This document shows, one piece after another, positions 10,358-20,855 of a stretch of 64,000 nt of DNA. Position numbers and translations under genes: made by a program. This DNA comes from Meconema thalassinum (taxonomy: Eukaryota; Arthropoda; Insecta; Orthoptera; Tettigoniidae), in assembly GCA_946902985.2 (NCBI GenBank), contig OX336397.1:190282813-190346812 (forward strand), read 5' to 3'. Within the stretch, counting starts at the first letter, position 1, and each line of letters begins with the position of its first letter. The notes beneath the pieces are model-generated. The model was not told the origin of the DNA. It saw only the letters and a program-made list of their open reading frames with translations, and did not search any database.

Positions 10358-10747
10358 ATGTCCATCTTCGATAAGCGCTTAAGGCAACTGCCTCGTCATG
10401 TCATGACTCATGAACAAGTGGAAAGAGATGCCAAACAACTAAGGATTTCTTATTTTCGAGGTGTATTTTTGCGAAATGAATTACCTAAAGCACCGTGGAA
10501 AGAAGAACGAGCCATGATTAATTTAGATGATGATACAGGCCCAGGAACCCATTTTGTAGCCTATGTGAAACAAGGTTCCACAGTATGGTACTTTGACAGT
10601 TATGGAAATTTACCACCCCCGATCGAATTGCTACGTTATTAGGGAAACCAAGAAAAGATATTCTATAATGTGAATCGTCAACAAACCTTTGCCAGTCAAG
10701 AGTGTGGACGTTTGTGTTTACATTTTTTATATAAGAGGTTGCGTTAA
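10358..10747 (+). pseudogene. PRO: Polinton adenovirus-type cysteine protease, one nonsense codon
   Basis: The frame begins at ATG 10358 and contains YFRGVFLRN, then the catalytic His in GPGTHFVAY (His65) and the acidic residue in YFDSYGNLPPP (Asp80). A TAG at 10640-10642 stops it, but the same frame continues to TAA 10745-10747 and holds the nucleophile region SQECGRLCLHFLY (Cys at codon 116, 10703-10705). The order His, Asp, Cys and the spacing match the C5/adenain-like maturation protease of Polintons, which would process capsid proteins. Because the Cys lies beyond the stop, this copy is inactive without readthrough. Confidence 0.9.
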
Positions 10748-10765
10748 GCCAGCAGTCTCATCATT

Positions 10766-11462
10766 ATGAATAACAAGACCTTTACCGTGCACAGCCTCGG
10801 GCCTGAAGTGTCCCTGGATTCCCCCCCATTGATTTGCATCCCGAACAATCCTATTAATTTCTTTGGAAAATTACAACAGAATTTACAATACACAATTGGA
10901 TATTAAAGACAAATTTTATTATGATGATTATGTGTTGAGACTACCCCCTACCATAGACGACGTGCACGGAGCCATTAGCGTGTCGATGATAAAACAATTT
11001 GGTGTCAAACCATTTGCGGATGGAACACACAAATTTGAACTTACAGCCAATACAATAACTCATCGCTGTCGTATTTTCTCTACGTTTAACATTGACTTTG
11101 AAACACGAGTTCATTCTATTGGTCCTTTACTAGGATTTAAACCAAGAGTGTTGGCAGCTCACCAACCCCATGATTCAGATGATCCAGTGAAATTCATCGA
11201 GGACCATCACATTTCTGTGACTTGTAATATTATTAGAGACGTATTTACGAATCAAGAACAAAGCCATTCCCTGTATGATTTTGTTGTCACCTCCCCTTGT
11301 GGCTATATTATTCGTGAGAACCCTTCAGTGGTTCTATATCATCCTGTGTGTGTCAGCGATATTAGTAATATTACCTTACGCTTAGTGAATAGAAAGCAAC
11401 AACTGATTGCTTTGGACGCCAACACCCCTGTGACCTACAAGTTGGTTTTAAAGACGCTATGA
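10766..11462 (+). pseudogene. Polinton minor capsid (penton) protein, 5' frameshift
   Basis: A probable start at ATG 10766 reads for about 30 codons (FTVHSLGPEVSL, then PPLICIPNNP) before a frame change near 10860. The remaining 199 codons are open and include GFKPRVLAAH, then SLYDFVVTSPCGYIIREN and a C-terminal VTYKLVLKTL. These features fit the single-jelly-roll penton-like protein of Polintons, which occupies the capsid five-fold vertices. It lies between protease and major capsid gene, the usual neighbourhood. Confidence 0.75.
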
Positions 11463-11561
11463 AATTTATCTATAAAGCAACAAAAACGTCTACGAGGTCG
11501 GTTAGTTTCCCGCCGTGTATGAAACGGTTGACACGAGTAAACTGACAACGTTTACAACGCA

Positions 11562-12803
11562 TTGGTTATACGTTACACCCCAATTCTGAACAAGGAGCTG
11601 TTGCAAGTGTTAAATCACATACAAGTGGAAGATGGCGTCGTGCGCATTGATATGCATTCCTATCAACCTCAAGCAACAGGACTGAATAACAATGACGAGA
11701 TTCAATTCATCATTAACAATCAAGATATTTTTACTCTACCTCATGAAAGTGTCCTTCAAATTGAGGGTAAATTGATGAAAGCAGATGGCAGCACACTCAC
11801 AACGTCTGCGTTGGCGAATCATGGTTTGGCTTTTCTGTTTTCTGAAGTACGTTATGTGATAAATGATATTGCCATAGATATGACTCGAAATGTGGGCATG
11901 GCTAGTCTTATGAAATTATATCCTTCCTATAGCGAGGAGGAAAGTAAAACGCTTTCTATGGCGGGATGGTGCCCCAACAGTTGCAATGATTGGCTAGTTC
12001 ATAGCGATGGCACTTTTACAGGCTTCCTACCCTTAAATTTACTCCTCGACTTTGCCGAAGATCACAAGCGTATTATTTTAAACGCAAGACAACGTTTGTA
12101 TCTGGTGAGAGACCGCAGTGATTATAATGCACTAAAAGGAGCCTCCGAGCAAGTGTTAGACTCAAAAATTAAACTGCTTCGATTACTATGGAAAGTGCCC
12201 CATGTGACGCTATCGGATCGTAAAAAGCTAAGCATGTTAAATTTTGGTGCAAAAAGATAAAGTCTTGCCTATCGACTTTCGAAGTTGGAGTCTACATGAG
12301 TACCCCTTGCTACCTACCACAGACACTCATAGTTGGAGTGTTAAATCGGCTCGCTCTACTGAGAGACCCCTCGATGTTATTATTGGTTTTCAAACCAATA
12401 GAAAATACCAACAAAGCAAAGATGTCACCTTGTTTGATCACATTCACTTGCGAAATATACGACTATTTTTAAATAATGTTTGCTTTCCCTATGAGGGGTT
12501 GGAACTCAATTTTTCAAAAAATAAGTTTGGTCCCCTTTATGATATGTTTGCTAAATTCCAATCATCTTATTATGAAAACAGGATTGCCTTATGCTGTCAC
12601 CTCAAGGGTTTAAAGCAAAAGCACCACTACTTGTTTTCGACTGTTCATATCTAGATGAATCTATGAAAATCACCACCATTGATTTAAGGGTAGATTTTGA
12701 AACACAAGAAAATGTACCAGACCATACCAGTGCCTACTGTTTGATTATTCATGCCAGACAAGTGAAATATCATCCTTTGTCCAATTATGTCACCAGCATG
12801 TAA
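11562..12803 (+). pseudogene. Polinton major capsid protein (double jelly-roll), two frameshifts
   Basis: Three overlapping plus-strand frames make one family-length product. The first (to about 12250) has NNDEIQFIINNQDIF and the helical WCPNSCNDW region. The second (from about 12245) begins with the signature IDFRSWSLHEYPLLP and continues with VIIGFQTNRKYQQSKD and LYDMFAKFQSSYYE. The third (from about 12590) has LSPQGFKAKAPLLVFDCS and SAYCLIIHARQVKYHPLS. These blocks are diagnostic of the Polinton double-jelly-roll capsid protein. Frame changes near 12245 and 12590 inactivate it. The N-terminus may extend slightly upstream in another frame. Confidence 0.9.
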
Positions 12804-12891
12804 GCCACCTGTTAAGGTACAAAAAATATCATTCATAAGATTGATGATAAGCGTCTGCATGCACACTATCTGTTGCGCTCTGGCACTGTGC

Positions 12892-12977
12892 ACACATACA
12901 ACAACAAACGTCATGTGTCCCTCAGAAAGCAACCACACATACAACAACAAACGTCTTGTGTCCCTCAAAAGCAACAA
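12892..12977. repeat. 43-bp tandem duplication
   Basis: The phrase cacacatacaacaacaaacg and about 23 following bases occur twice in a row, with small differences. The duplication lies just upstream of the BIR-domain coding region and encodes part of an Asn-rich stretch in that frame. Confidence 0.85.
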
Positions 12978-13347
12978 CAACAACAACGTGACAGACAAAC
13001 CATGGAATTTAAAATGTGAATTTATTCGTCTCAAAACTTCTGAAACCTAGACAGTTCCCTTTATGGATTATGGAGAATTGGCTGCGAGCGGATTTTATTA
13101 CTTAAATCGTGGGGATGTGGTCAAGTGTATTTTTTGCAACGTTGAAATTGGAAACTGGAAAATAGGGGATCGACCATTTAGTGATCATGAACGATGGAGT
13201 CCATTCTGTCCTTACCTGAATCGCTATGATGTGGGCAATATTCCGTGGAGTTTGAATTACCCTGGTATTGTACCAGACCCCGAAAACCTAGGAGATACCT
13301 GTGGACCGTATGTGCAAACTGTTCATTTGAATGCTGTTCCAGATTAA
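12913..13347 (+). pseudogene. BIR-domain (IAP-like) protein carried by the Polinton
   Basis: A single BIR zinc finger is visible: GFYYLNRGD, then C-x2-C-x16-H-x6-C with Cys at codons 22 and 25, His at 42 and Cys at 49 counted from ATG 13063, and the conserved GNWKIGD and HERWSPFCPY context. Upstream in the same frame is the N-terminal BIR strand CEFIRLKT, followed by an in-frame TAG (13048-13050) where BIR domains normally have Trp, so the full domain is interrupted by one nonsense change. The start is uncertain; ATG 12913 is in frame and precedes an Asn-rich linker. No RING domain follows. IAP-type BIR proteins inhibit caspases or act in signalling; a host-cell-survival role here is inference. 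Confidence 0.82.
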
Positions 13348-13548
13348 GCAAACAAACTTTGTAATAAAATTGTAAGTGTTTTTTATGTTATGAATAAAAC
13401 CTTCAAAAAATAATATTTAGCTCTTGTTCAATTCATTTGCTCCTTTTTTCCTCAAGTCCTTTGACTTTTGCAATGTTAAACCATGATATGGGTTAGTTGT
13501 TGATTAGTCGTCAATGAGGTAACAAGTAAAAAATATATAAAAAACATC
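13348..13548. terminator. Intergenic spacer with polyadenylation-type signal
   Basis: Short AT-rich gap after the BIR gene. It contains gaataaaacc near 13391, a candidate AATAAA polyadenylation signal for the plus-strand gene cluster. No gene is visible. Confidence 0.35.
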
Positions 13549-13899
13549 ATGCGTACACCCATCGTGGATTGTCAGGGGTTTAAAATTTCAGGCAACAAAT
13601 TTATATTTAAGGAAGTAGCTTTTATCGATTGTAGTACGTTTTGGGTGTCTAACCCAATCCATTTGGTGTTTAAACCTCCCTATGCTTTTGAGTTGCTTAG
13701 TGAAAAAGATAAAAAGCAGAGCCAATGGATTGAAAATCATTTGCAATTAGTATGGAAAAAGGGTGATATTTCTTACAAGTATCTTGACATAGTCATGAAA
13801 GCCCATTTGTCCTCGGCCAATGTCTTATTTGTTAAAGGGGGTGAAAAACGCCAGTGGCTTCAACCATTTTTACCCAGGACCTCCGGGGGCGGCAGCTAA
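13549..13899 (+). CDS. Unknown Polinton-borne protein (116 aa)
   Basis: An open frame from ATG 13549 with TPIVDCQGFKISGNKFIFKE followed by VAFIDC. The opening pattern, an Asp-x-Gln/Glu-Gly-Phe-x-x-x-x-Asn-x-Phe-x-x-Lys-Glu block, resembles a family of short arthropod proteins that may have an RNase H-like fold, but I cannot establish that relationship. The C-terminal third is Lys-rich and then hydrophobic. The last residues (PRTSGGGS) look like read-through into non-family sequence, so the gene may be truncated. It is the last gene before the right TIR. Confidence 0.45.
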   Translation: MRTPIVDCQGFKISGNKFIFKEVAFIDCSTFWVSNPIHLVFKPPYAFELLSEKDKKQSQWIENHLQLVWKKGDISYKYLDIVMKAHLSSANVLFVKGGEKRQWLQPFLPRTSGGGS

Positions 13900-13929
13900 C
13901 ACTGCAGACCGCTACGCTACCGACGCGAT

Positions 13930-14651
13930 TAAAAACCTAGGTTAAAAATCCCCCAAATCATGCATAGGTTTTTCACATAGCGACTTGAAATTTATGGTGC
14001 GGGTAGAGGGAGTAAATAGCAACCATTCATCACAAACAAACTTTTTTCGTCATATTCACCGTTTCCAAAATAGACACCATTTTTTTCAAAATTTATTTTC
14101 TTTTGGCCTACACAATTGAAACTTCCTGTCCACCTAGATGGCACAGACACCTTTCATTAACGTCAAACAAACTTTTTCACAAAATTCACCGTTTCCAAAA
14201 TAATCAAAAATCCAAAACCAAGAATTTTCATTTTTTTAAATATCAACACACATTCTTAGCAAAGAGCACGTCATCCCAACGCCAAAAATACCTCATTCGT
14301 TAAAATCCGACCATCCGTTCGCCAATTATCGCCAATGTTCGCGAGAAAGTAGTCTATCATGTTTTTCCCTCCTACACCCTTGAAACTTGCTGTCCTCCTA
14401 GAAGGCATAGCCACCATTCATTAACGTCAAACAAACTTTTTTCCAAAATTCACCGTTTCCAAATTAGCGCCAATCCAAAAAAACACACTTTTTCAACCAA
14501 AAAAAATACCAACACACATTCTTAGCAAAGAGGACGTCATCCCAACGCCAACAATACTTCGTTCCTTAAAATACGATCATGCATTCGAGAGATATCGCCA
14601 AAGTTTATATGAAAGTAGGGGGAGTCACAGAACTCTCATTCTAGCACTACT
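13930..14651 (-). repeat. Polinton right terminal inverted repeat
   Basis: Near-identical reverse complement of the left TIR, ending gcactact. Differences are mostly single bases and A-run lengths. A plus-strand open frame inside it is simply the complement of an equivalent frame in the left TIR and is not a gene. Confidence 0.92.
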
Positions 14652-14657
14652 CATCTA
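14652..14657. repeat. Polinton TSD, right (CATCTA)
   Basis: CATCTA directly after the terminal CT of the right TIR, identical to 5472-5477. Confidence 0.9.
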
Positions 14658-15370
14658 ATTTAGTTCAATTGTTTACATAACCTCAAGATAGCGGCAGTGC
14701 GAAATTTTAAAATTAAGTTTTTATTTCTTGTGTCGTAATCACGTGATCGAAGTGAAAGTTTGAATAATGAACCTAGGCAATAATTGTCCTTGAATGGTAC
14801 AGACCTCTATGGCCTATACATATAAGAATCCAAAATGGCGAGCATCCAAAATATTTAGACGGTTTTCAATATCTATGAATCTTTTACAGCAATCAAACTG
14901 ATTTTTTTTATGTTCATAGGACTTTCAGTAACCTGGTGAGCACAAATCCAACATGGCAGTGACGCGAAGTATAAATATGTAAATGGACGTTTCTCGCGAA
15001 TTAACTATTCGAGTGCAGTGAAACGCTGCACGTTAAATGCTTATACAAATGTTGATCCAAAGGCTTGTAATTTATTTCAATTGTTTGCATAATCACAAGA
15101 TGGCAGCTGTGCGAAATTTTAAAATCTCGTTTTTACTTCTTGTGTTCTAATCATGCGATTGAAGTTTGAATACCACACGTAGACAATAAGCTTAATGTAA
15201 TAGTACAAAAATAAAAATCCAACCTGGCGACCATCTGAAATATTTAGACGGTTCTCAATATCTACGAATCGATCACAACCTTCAAACTGAAATTTTGTAT
15301 ATTGATAGAGGCAATTAACATGAGTTGGATATATGAAAATAGGCTGTATAGTTCTTCACGGAACTTGTTA
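14658..15370 (+). repeat. Family B repeat, right part
   Basis: Continues the repeat interrupted at 5477: atttagttcaattgtttac, then two more units with tggcagctgtgcgaaatttt. It ends with gaaaataggctgtatag and the GTTC-6 nt-GAAC hairpin (15351-15364). Confidence 0.85.
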
Positions 15371-17192
15371 TTAAGTATTTTTATTATTGATATGATAGAC
15401 CAGTGTGTGGAAGTCACTGAACTGTGTCTGAACTTAATCGTATGGGTTATAGTATTCCGAATTATGATATTATTTCTAATGAAGACATAGTTTTGTGCTG
15501 AATTTTATTAATTCTAAAAGGAATTTAAATGGATGAAGAAGTTGGAAGACAGTTAATGTCAATATTTTATGTTGGAAATAGGCATTTTGCCTAGTGTAAT
15601 TATTGAAGATGTTAGATGACGAACTTCATCATTTATATATTTTTTTGTATATAACATGTATAGTACTTTTAGATTTTTTGAGTTAGATTTATGCGCATAT
15701 GTTTTAGTTAACTTAATAATAATATACTTTTTTCGCTTCTACGGAAAAATTTGGTGGAAATAGGAAGCGGGAGTTATTATGTATCGCGTAACGAATAGTT
15801 TTGTAATGACGGAGATCTACGCCAGGTAAATCCTTTTTATTTTGCGGGGATTTCATAGACTTAATAACATTTATTTATTTGTTGTTGTTAAACTCCCGTT
15901 ATCCAGGGCATAGCAAGTATTTATATTTATTAAATTTATTTGAATTTATTGGAGCTTGTAAAAGCATCGTTAGAAAATATTCATGGTTTCTTGATGAAAC
16001 AAAGATGCAAATATGTTGGTTTTAATACCTTTGATGCAATGTTAAATGTTTTACAAACGTATGTTTTATTTCTATGTTGGAATTTTTGTTTGCGTATTCC
16101 ATGTCGTTTTAATAAATGACAGGCACGTGCTTAAGTTTTCCTGAATTTTTTATAGGAATCTGGCATTATCTTTTATAGTTTAATGGTGGAGGAATGTGCT
16201 ATAGGGTGGAGGTATTCCCAGGGACATGATCCAGTTCCATACGCCCGAGATTTTCTCTGATTCTCATACTCCTGTGTAGTGTAGAGATATTTTTGTTCTG
16301 TAGTTGGTTTCTATGGCACATTCTGTTGTAAATCCCTGTTCCTTATCCTGAGTGTTTTCGCCAAGTAGCATTTTTTTTGGCCGGGACCTTCAAGATGCTG
16401 CAATCCATTTTTCAGTTGCGGATATTGGTGGATCACAAAGGTACAGTGAGATGAATGGCGATTCCAACGTGGTTGCTAGTGATTTTAGTCCCACAGTTGA
16501 GAGCCTAGTGATATGAATGGCCTAGTAACGTTTTGGGGCATTCGAGAGTGATCCCTAAAAGTTAGCCAGTATGTTAAATTAGTAATTCCCATGTGAATAA
16601 CTAGAGATTAGAGTTATGGCACAGGGAGGAATCTAGGTTGAAGGTAGATGCATTTTGGAACCATTACATAATGTTATCACCTTAGAAAACATTTTAATAG
16701 TTACACGAGAGTGTTGGAAAATCGGTGGACGACTAAAAATTTGGTAATAATAGTCAACCATCGTTTACCGAGGTTAGAATGGATTTATGAAAGAAATCTA
16801 ACCTGAAATGTTAAATATGTTTTGTATAGTGAAAAGAAAAGACTAGACCGAGTTTTAACCTAAGGAAGGTTATGGCTAGATCCAATTTTATTTGATTTAC
16901 CAGTTGTATGACCATTTTGAGGTCATAAGTAAAGTAAAACTAATATGGTAAATTAGAATTGCTGTTGATTTTTTCTCTTGGTGAACCATTGGCTACAAGA
17001 GATAATGAGTCATCTAGGAAAGACGGATATAAATCCGTAATTTATAAGGTCAGTTATTTGAAATTTTAGGGAATTCGAGTAGTAAAACTTTAAAATATCC
17101 TTATTTTATTTGTAGTGGTATAAATGGTAGTTGTTTCGGATATTCTCGATTGTTGTCATAGTGATTGTACCCTATTCTCAAGAAAGAAGAAA
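15371..17192 (+). other. Probable Gypsy leader / LTR-derived DNA
   Basis: AT-rich non-coding DNA ahead of a damaged gag. The sequence ttttttttggccgggacct near 16371-16389 resembles an LTR end followed by a primer-binding-site-like tract, but no second LTR copy was found, so the LTR boundaries are unresolved. No gene is visible. Confidence 0.3.
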
Positions 17193-18827
17193 ATGCCAGG
17201 TGACCTGGGAGCTATTAGGGCAATGTTTGTCACATTGCAAGAGACTCAGGGCAAGCTAGATAAAGACTTGGAGGCTCTACACCAAGCTACCCACCAAAAC
17301 CATAAATGTGTAGAGCAGGAAATTAAGAAAAATGCAGACGAAATTAGGAGAGAGGCTAAAGCGGCTACAGATAGGTTAGCTAGGGAGTGCCAGAATAGTG
17401 CAACTGATACTAAAAGAAGGTTAGCTGGAATACAAGCGACAGAAGCTAATTCCCAAGTAACTTTAGCTAACGCTCAAACAACATTAGCCACTTTACAAAC
17501 TCAACCTACAGAGACCAAAACACTTGACCTACTCTAGAAACTGGGTCTACTGATACCTAGAATAACTTAGCTAGAACACAAACATCCTTAGCAGCATTAG
17601 AAATTTAATCTGAGGACACTAGTAAGAAACTTAAAGATTTCCAGAATGACATAACCCTCCAATTAGGTAAGCTCCAATCTGAAAATCTAGGTATCAACTC
17701 CAACCTGGATGAGTGGAAAACAACTGTCGCTAAGCTACAAATACAGGTGAATCAGAAGGATGATCTTGTAAAGGCTGCTATTGAAATTGTTATGACGGGT
17801 ATTGTCGATAAAAGTGTTGATAAACTTAAGAATGAATTAATTGAGGCATCAGGTCATACTGTGAAACGTTTAGAGGATGAGTTTTTTAAGGAATTTGGTA
17901 TGTCAGAGCATCGTCTGAATAAAGACATTACTGAGGTAAGACAAGATTTCGTTAGGAAATTCAAAGTGTACAGTCACATCAACTTTTTGATGTAGAACCA
18001 AATTTAGATGATAAGATTAAAGAACATGTTAGTTAGGAGATAGACAATAAAATCTCAAATTTAAGCAGCGAAATCGAATCAATTAGGAATCGGTTAATCG
18101 GAGTCACAATTGATAATTGTAACAAAATGGAGGATACGAATAAAGGTCAGACTATCGAAATCAATAACGGTAATGATGAATTGACGCCAGTCCGAGTGGA
18201 AGAAGGAAATTTCAGAGAAGAATAGGAAAGACAGCAAGAACGAATCGCTAGATTAGAGGACGAACTCTATAATTTAAGAAGACAGGATGTACCGCCGGTT
18301 AGAAGTAATCAGGTGCGATTCTCAACACCCTAATGAGAATCTATTAAGAGGAAATACTATATCGAGTACTCCCAATGACATGCTAATTCGTAATATAGAT
18401 GAAACCTCGAGCTTTCCCAGGGAATGATGGTATTACCCCGATAGTATGTATAAATGACGTTTCTGAATATTTTCTGGAAAATAACGTTCCAGAGGAGAGG
18501 AAATTAAGGACGGTGGAGCGATATCTCTCTTCAAACTCGCTTCAGTGGTACAGATCTTTCCGATGGTCATTTAGGCCTTATGAGGACTTTGCACATGCCC
18601 TCATAAGACGATTTTTGTCGTTGCACGAGCAGCAGAATTTAAGGACAGAGGCGTATTCGCGAAAGTATGCTAGTTCACATCCTACACGTTACGCTAGCTA
18701 CTTGACCACCCAGTTAGCCCGTCTTCAATATTTACAGCCACCACTATCCGACGTAGAACTGTTACAAACTATATCGCGACAGTTACCAGCGGATGTGAGA
18801 ATAAATATTATATCAACCAGTAGGTAA
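17193..18827 (+). pseudogene. gag: Ty3/Gypsy-type Gag, frameshifted and truncated
   Basis: The N-terminal piece (from ATG 17193, open to 17537) is charged and coiled-coil-like, with repeated Ala-Thr-Leu-Ala-x motifs. A middle piece (about 17747-17995 and beyond) continues as coiled coil. The last piece (18399-18827) carries a capsid-like domain: FPGNDGITPIVCINDVSEYF, then SLQWYRSFRW, then ALIRRFLSLHEQQNLRTE. This matches the helical capsid region of insect Gypsy Gag proteins. At least two frame changes and several stops separate the parts. No nucleocapsid knuckle, protease or RT follows; the copy ends abruptly before the 18836 repeat. Confidence 0.65.
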
Positions 18828-18835
18828 TATAAGCC

Positions 18836-19075
18836 GAAGCTGGGACAGGGGCTAATGCGTAAGTCGGCCGCAGCGCGCAACTACCCCATGTTATTCTTAT
18901 GGAGGGGACAGTCATAGCTGGGCCAGGTTCTAATGCGCAAGATGGCCGCTACGTCCTGAGACCGTGGATGACGTCACAGGGACAGTTCGGCCGTGTAGTT
19001 GCTAAATGGAATATTTATTATTATTATTAGGTAATCATGGATTGATTATGTACAATCAAGACCAGCCTTATATTG
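18836..19075. repeat. Two-copy ~85-bp tandem repeat
   Basis: agctgggacaggggctaatg (about 18838) and agctgggccaggttctaatg (about 18916) begin two diverged copies that share gcgcaag and ggccgc. The rest of the interval is GC-richer than its surroundings, then simple ATT repeats. Confidence 0.6.
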
Positions 19076-19079
19076 TCCA

Positions 19080-19440
19080 CTTTTTGGTGTAGTGGCTAGC
19101 ATTCTTAGCTGTTACTGTGGAGGCTCTGGGTTCGAGTCTTGGCCCTGTCAAGATTTCTAATTTCAGGCTGAAGGTTGGAACGGGGTACACTCAGCCTCAT
19201 GAGGTGAAAGTGTGAAAATGTAGTTTCATTTATACCTCAACTTTTACTCTTGGCAAATGCAGGGGTGTATCTTAACTTAAGGCCACGGCAGCCTCTTTTC
19301 TAATCCTTATTTTATTACAAATACACACACTAATACAGCCATTACAATAACAAAGGTTGTTAGACAAATTCCACACTCAACCAAGTACGCGAGGCTATTT
19401 GTCAATAATGTCACGAAACCCTAAAAGAAGCAACAAAAAA
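19080..19440 (+). repeat. SINE (tRNA-headed), family also at 52.4 kb
   Basis: A-box-like gtagtggctagcattctt and B-box-like gggttcgagtcttggcc are followed by a body with ggaacggggtacactcagcc, gcaaatgcaggg, ggcagcctc and cacactaatacagccat. The same order of blocks occurs at 52385-52760, so this is a dispersed SINE family. A second partial head, gggtttgattcccac, follows at about 19450-19470 with a repeat of the ggaacggggtacactcagcc block. Confidence 0.75.
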
Positions 19441-19579
19441 ACGAGATCTGGGTTTGATTCCCACATTAACCAAGAAATTTAATTCTGGGCTGAGGGTTGG
19501 AACGGGGTACACTCAGCCTTGTGATGCAAAACTAAAAAGAGGTGGGTTTGATTCATACCTCTGCCATTTTGCCGAACCC

Positions 19580-19735
19580 AACTTCACCTAACCTCGATTA
19601 ACCTAACCTAACCTAACCTTACCTAACCTAACATAACCTCAGTTCACCGAACCAAGCATTTCCTCACCTAACTTTACCTAAACTAACCTATTTTTACCTA
19701 ACCTAACATTACCTCACCTAACCTTTAAAGCTAAG
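19580..19735. repeat. Degenerate (CCTAA)n telomere-type interstitial repeat
   Basis: Runs of taacctaacctaacct and variants (ttacctaacc, cataacctc) fill about 150 bp. CCTAA is the complement of the arthropod telomere unit TTAGG. The array is degenerate, so it is an interstitial relic rather than a chromosome end. Confidence 0.8.
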
Positions 19736-20330
19736 CCAAAGTATATAAGACACATGCAACTATTCTTTTTTGCCAGTCTTATAGAGAGTAAGGTAAAGCT
19801 AACACTTGCACTGTGGCTACTGTGCAAGATGTTCGCTACACACAACCAGCTTAGGATTACTAAGTCAGTTAAGTTTTAAAAAGTAAAAGCTTTTATTCAT
19901 TTTTATTTATTTTCATATTTCACACATTGCAATTTGTCAATTATTTTTAATTTACAGTTTTTAAAAGTTTAGTTTTAAGTTTTTGAATTTTGTTGTTTAC
20001 ATGTATTTGATTTAGTCCATGTCGAAAAGTTCGTATTTGCGAAACACGATTTGTCATTACATATAACAAGACTGTATACCTTATCCCAAAGCAAAGAGGT
20101 AATACATGGGTTATACTATACTTTTGGCTACCTAGTTTTAGCTACCTAAGAGTAGTTTCTCAACATAACAAGAGGTTAACAGTAGAATTGGGAGTGGGAA
20201 GTGTAAAGTAATTAGAAAAGTACAAGCAGTGTCCATATAATATTTTTTTTATTCATTTTAAATACATTTACAATATTTACACATAATACATCTTTTCTTG
20301 TTTTAGGATTTTCATATCCATAACGTAACA
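19736..20330. other. AT-rich spacer
   Basis: No gene is supported. It separates the telomere-like repeat from the 3' end of the polymerase pseudogene. Confidence 0.5.
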
Positions 20331-20805
20331 CTTTAAGCATGGTCAACGGTTGAGTAATGACGACAGGCATGTGTACCTCTACCGTTCGAATCAATTACTC
20401 TTTTATCTTCACCAGGACACAAAGCAATTTTGTTTAGTCTTATAGATGATATGTCATGTTGCTTAGAAGCAATAATGTTCATTGGTATTCTTTTTACATT
20501 GTTTTTTATTACACAATCCTTATAATCTTGAAAGCTTATACAATTTTTGACAACACCTCTGTTAATACCTTTGATCTTTTTTATTTCTTTACCATTAATG
20601 TCTAAAGCGTACATTTTAGCTCTAAGTCCAACAAATGCTTTTATAATTTGTCCACAAGTCTCGTCTTTAAATTTCCCCAACGTTTTCTTGTTTAATGTAG
20701 AGTAACATATATGATTAGTAGGATAATCAGATGTGTCCAGGTGTTCTAGGAAATCCAACTTGTCTTGATATACATCTTGGGTGTTAAGCTAATAAACGAA
20801 CGAGT

Positions 20806-20816
20806 ACATACATACA

Positions 20817-20850
<34 letters not shown>

Positions 20851-20855
20851 CATAA
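20806..20855. repeat. (CATA)n microsatellite inside polB
   Basis: About 12 copies of CATA/TACA. On the minus strand it falls directly after YYGMENLKF, exactly where the polymerase active-site motif YxDTDS is expected. Confidence 0.9.

Larger units (their letters stand above)
5478..14651. mobile_element. Maverick/Polinton DNA transposon (9,174 bp, polymerase-less)
   Basis: The boundaries are seen directly: ~720-bp near-identical TIRs (5478-6200 and 13930-14651), AG...CT termini and a CATCTA TSD. Inside, integrase, a conserved unknown protein and the packaging ATPase are on the minus strand; fibre-like, basic, pVI-like, protease, minor capsid, major capsid, BIR and unknown genes are on the plus strand. 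Full-length Polintons are usually 15-20 kb and encode a protein-primed DNA polymerase B, which is absent here. Nearly every gene carries stops or frameshifts. The element sits inside a family B repeat, and another copy of that repeat in the window supplies the empty-site sequence. Confidence 0.95.

Noticed and set aside
14103..14303. Plus-strand frame in the right TIR
   Set aside because: Mirror image of a minus-strand frame in the left TIR; the TIRs show no coding signature.
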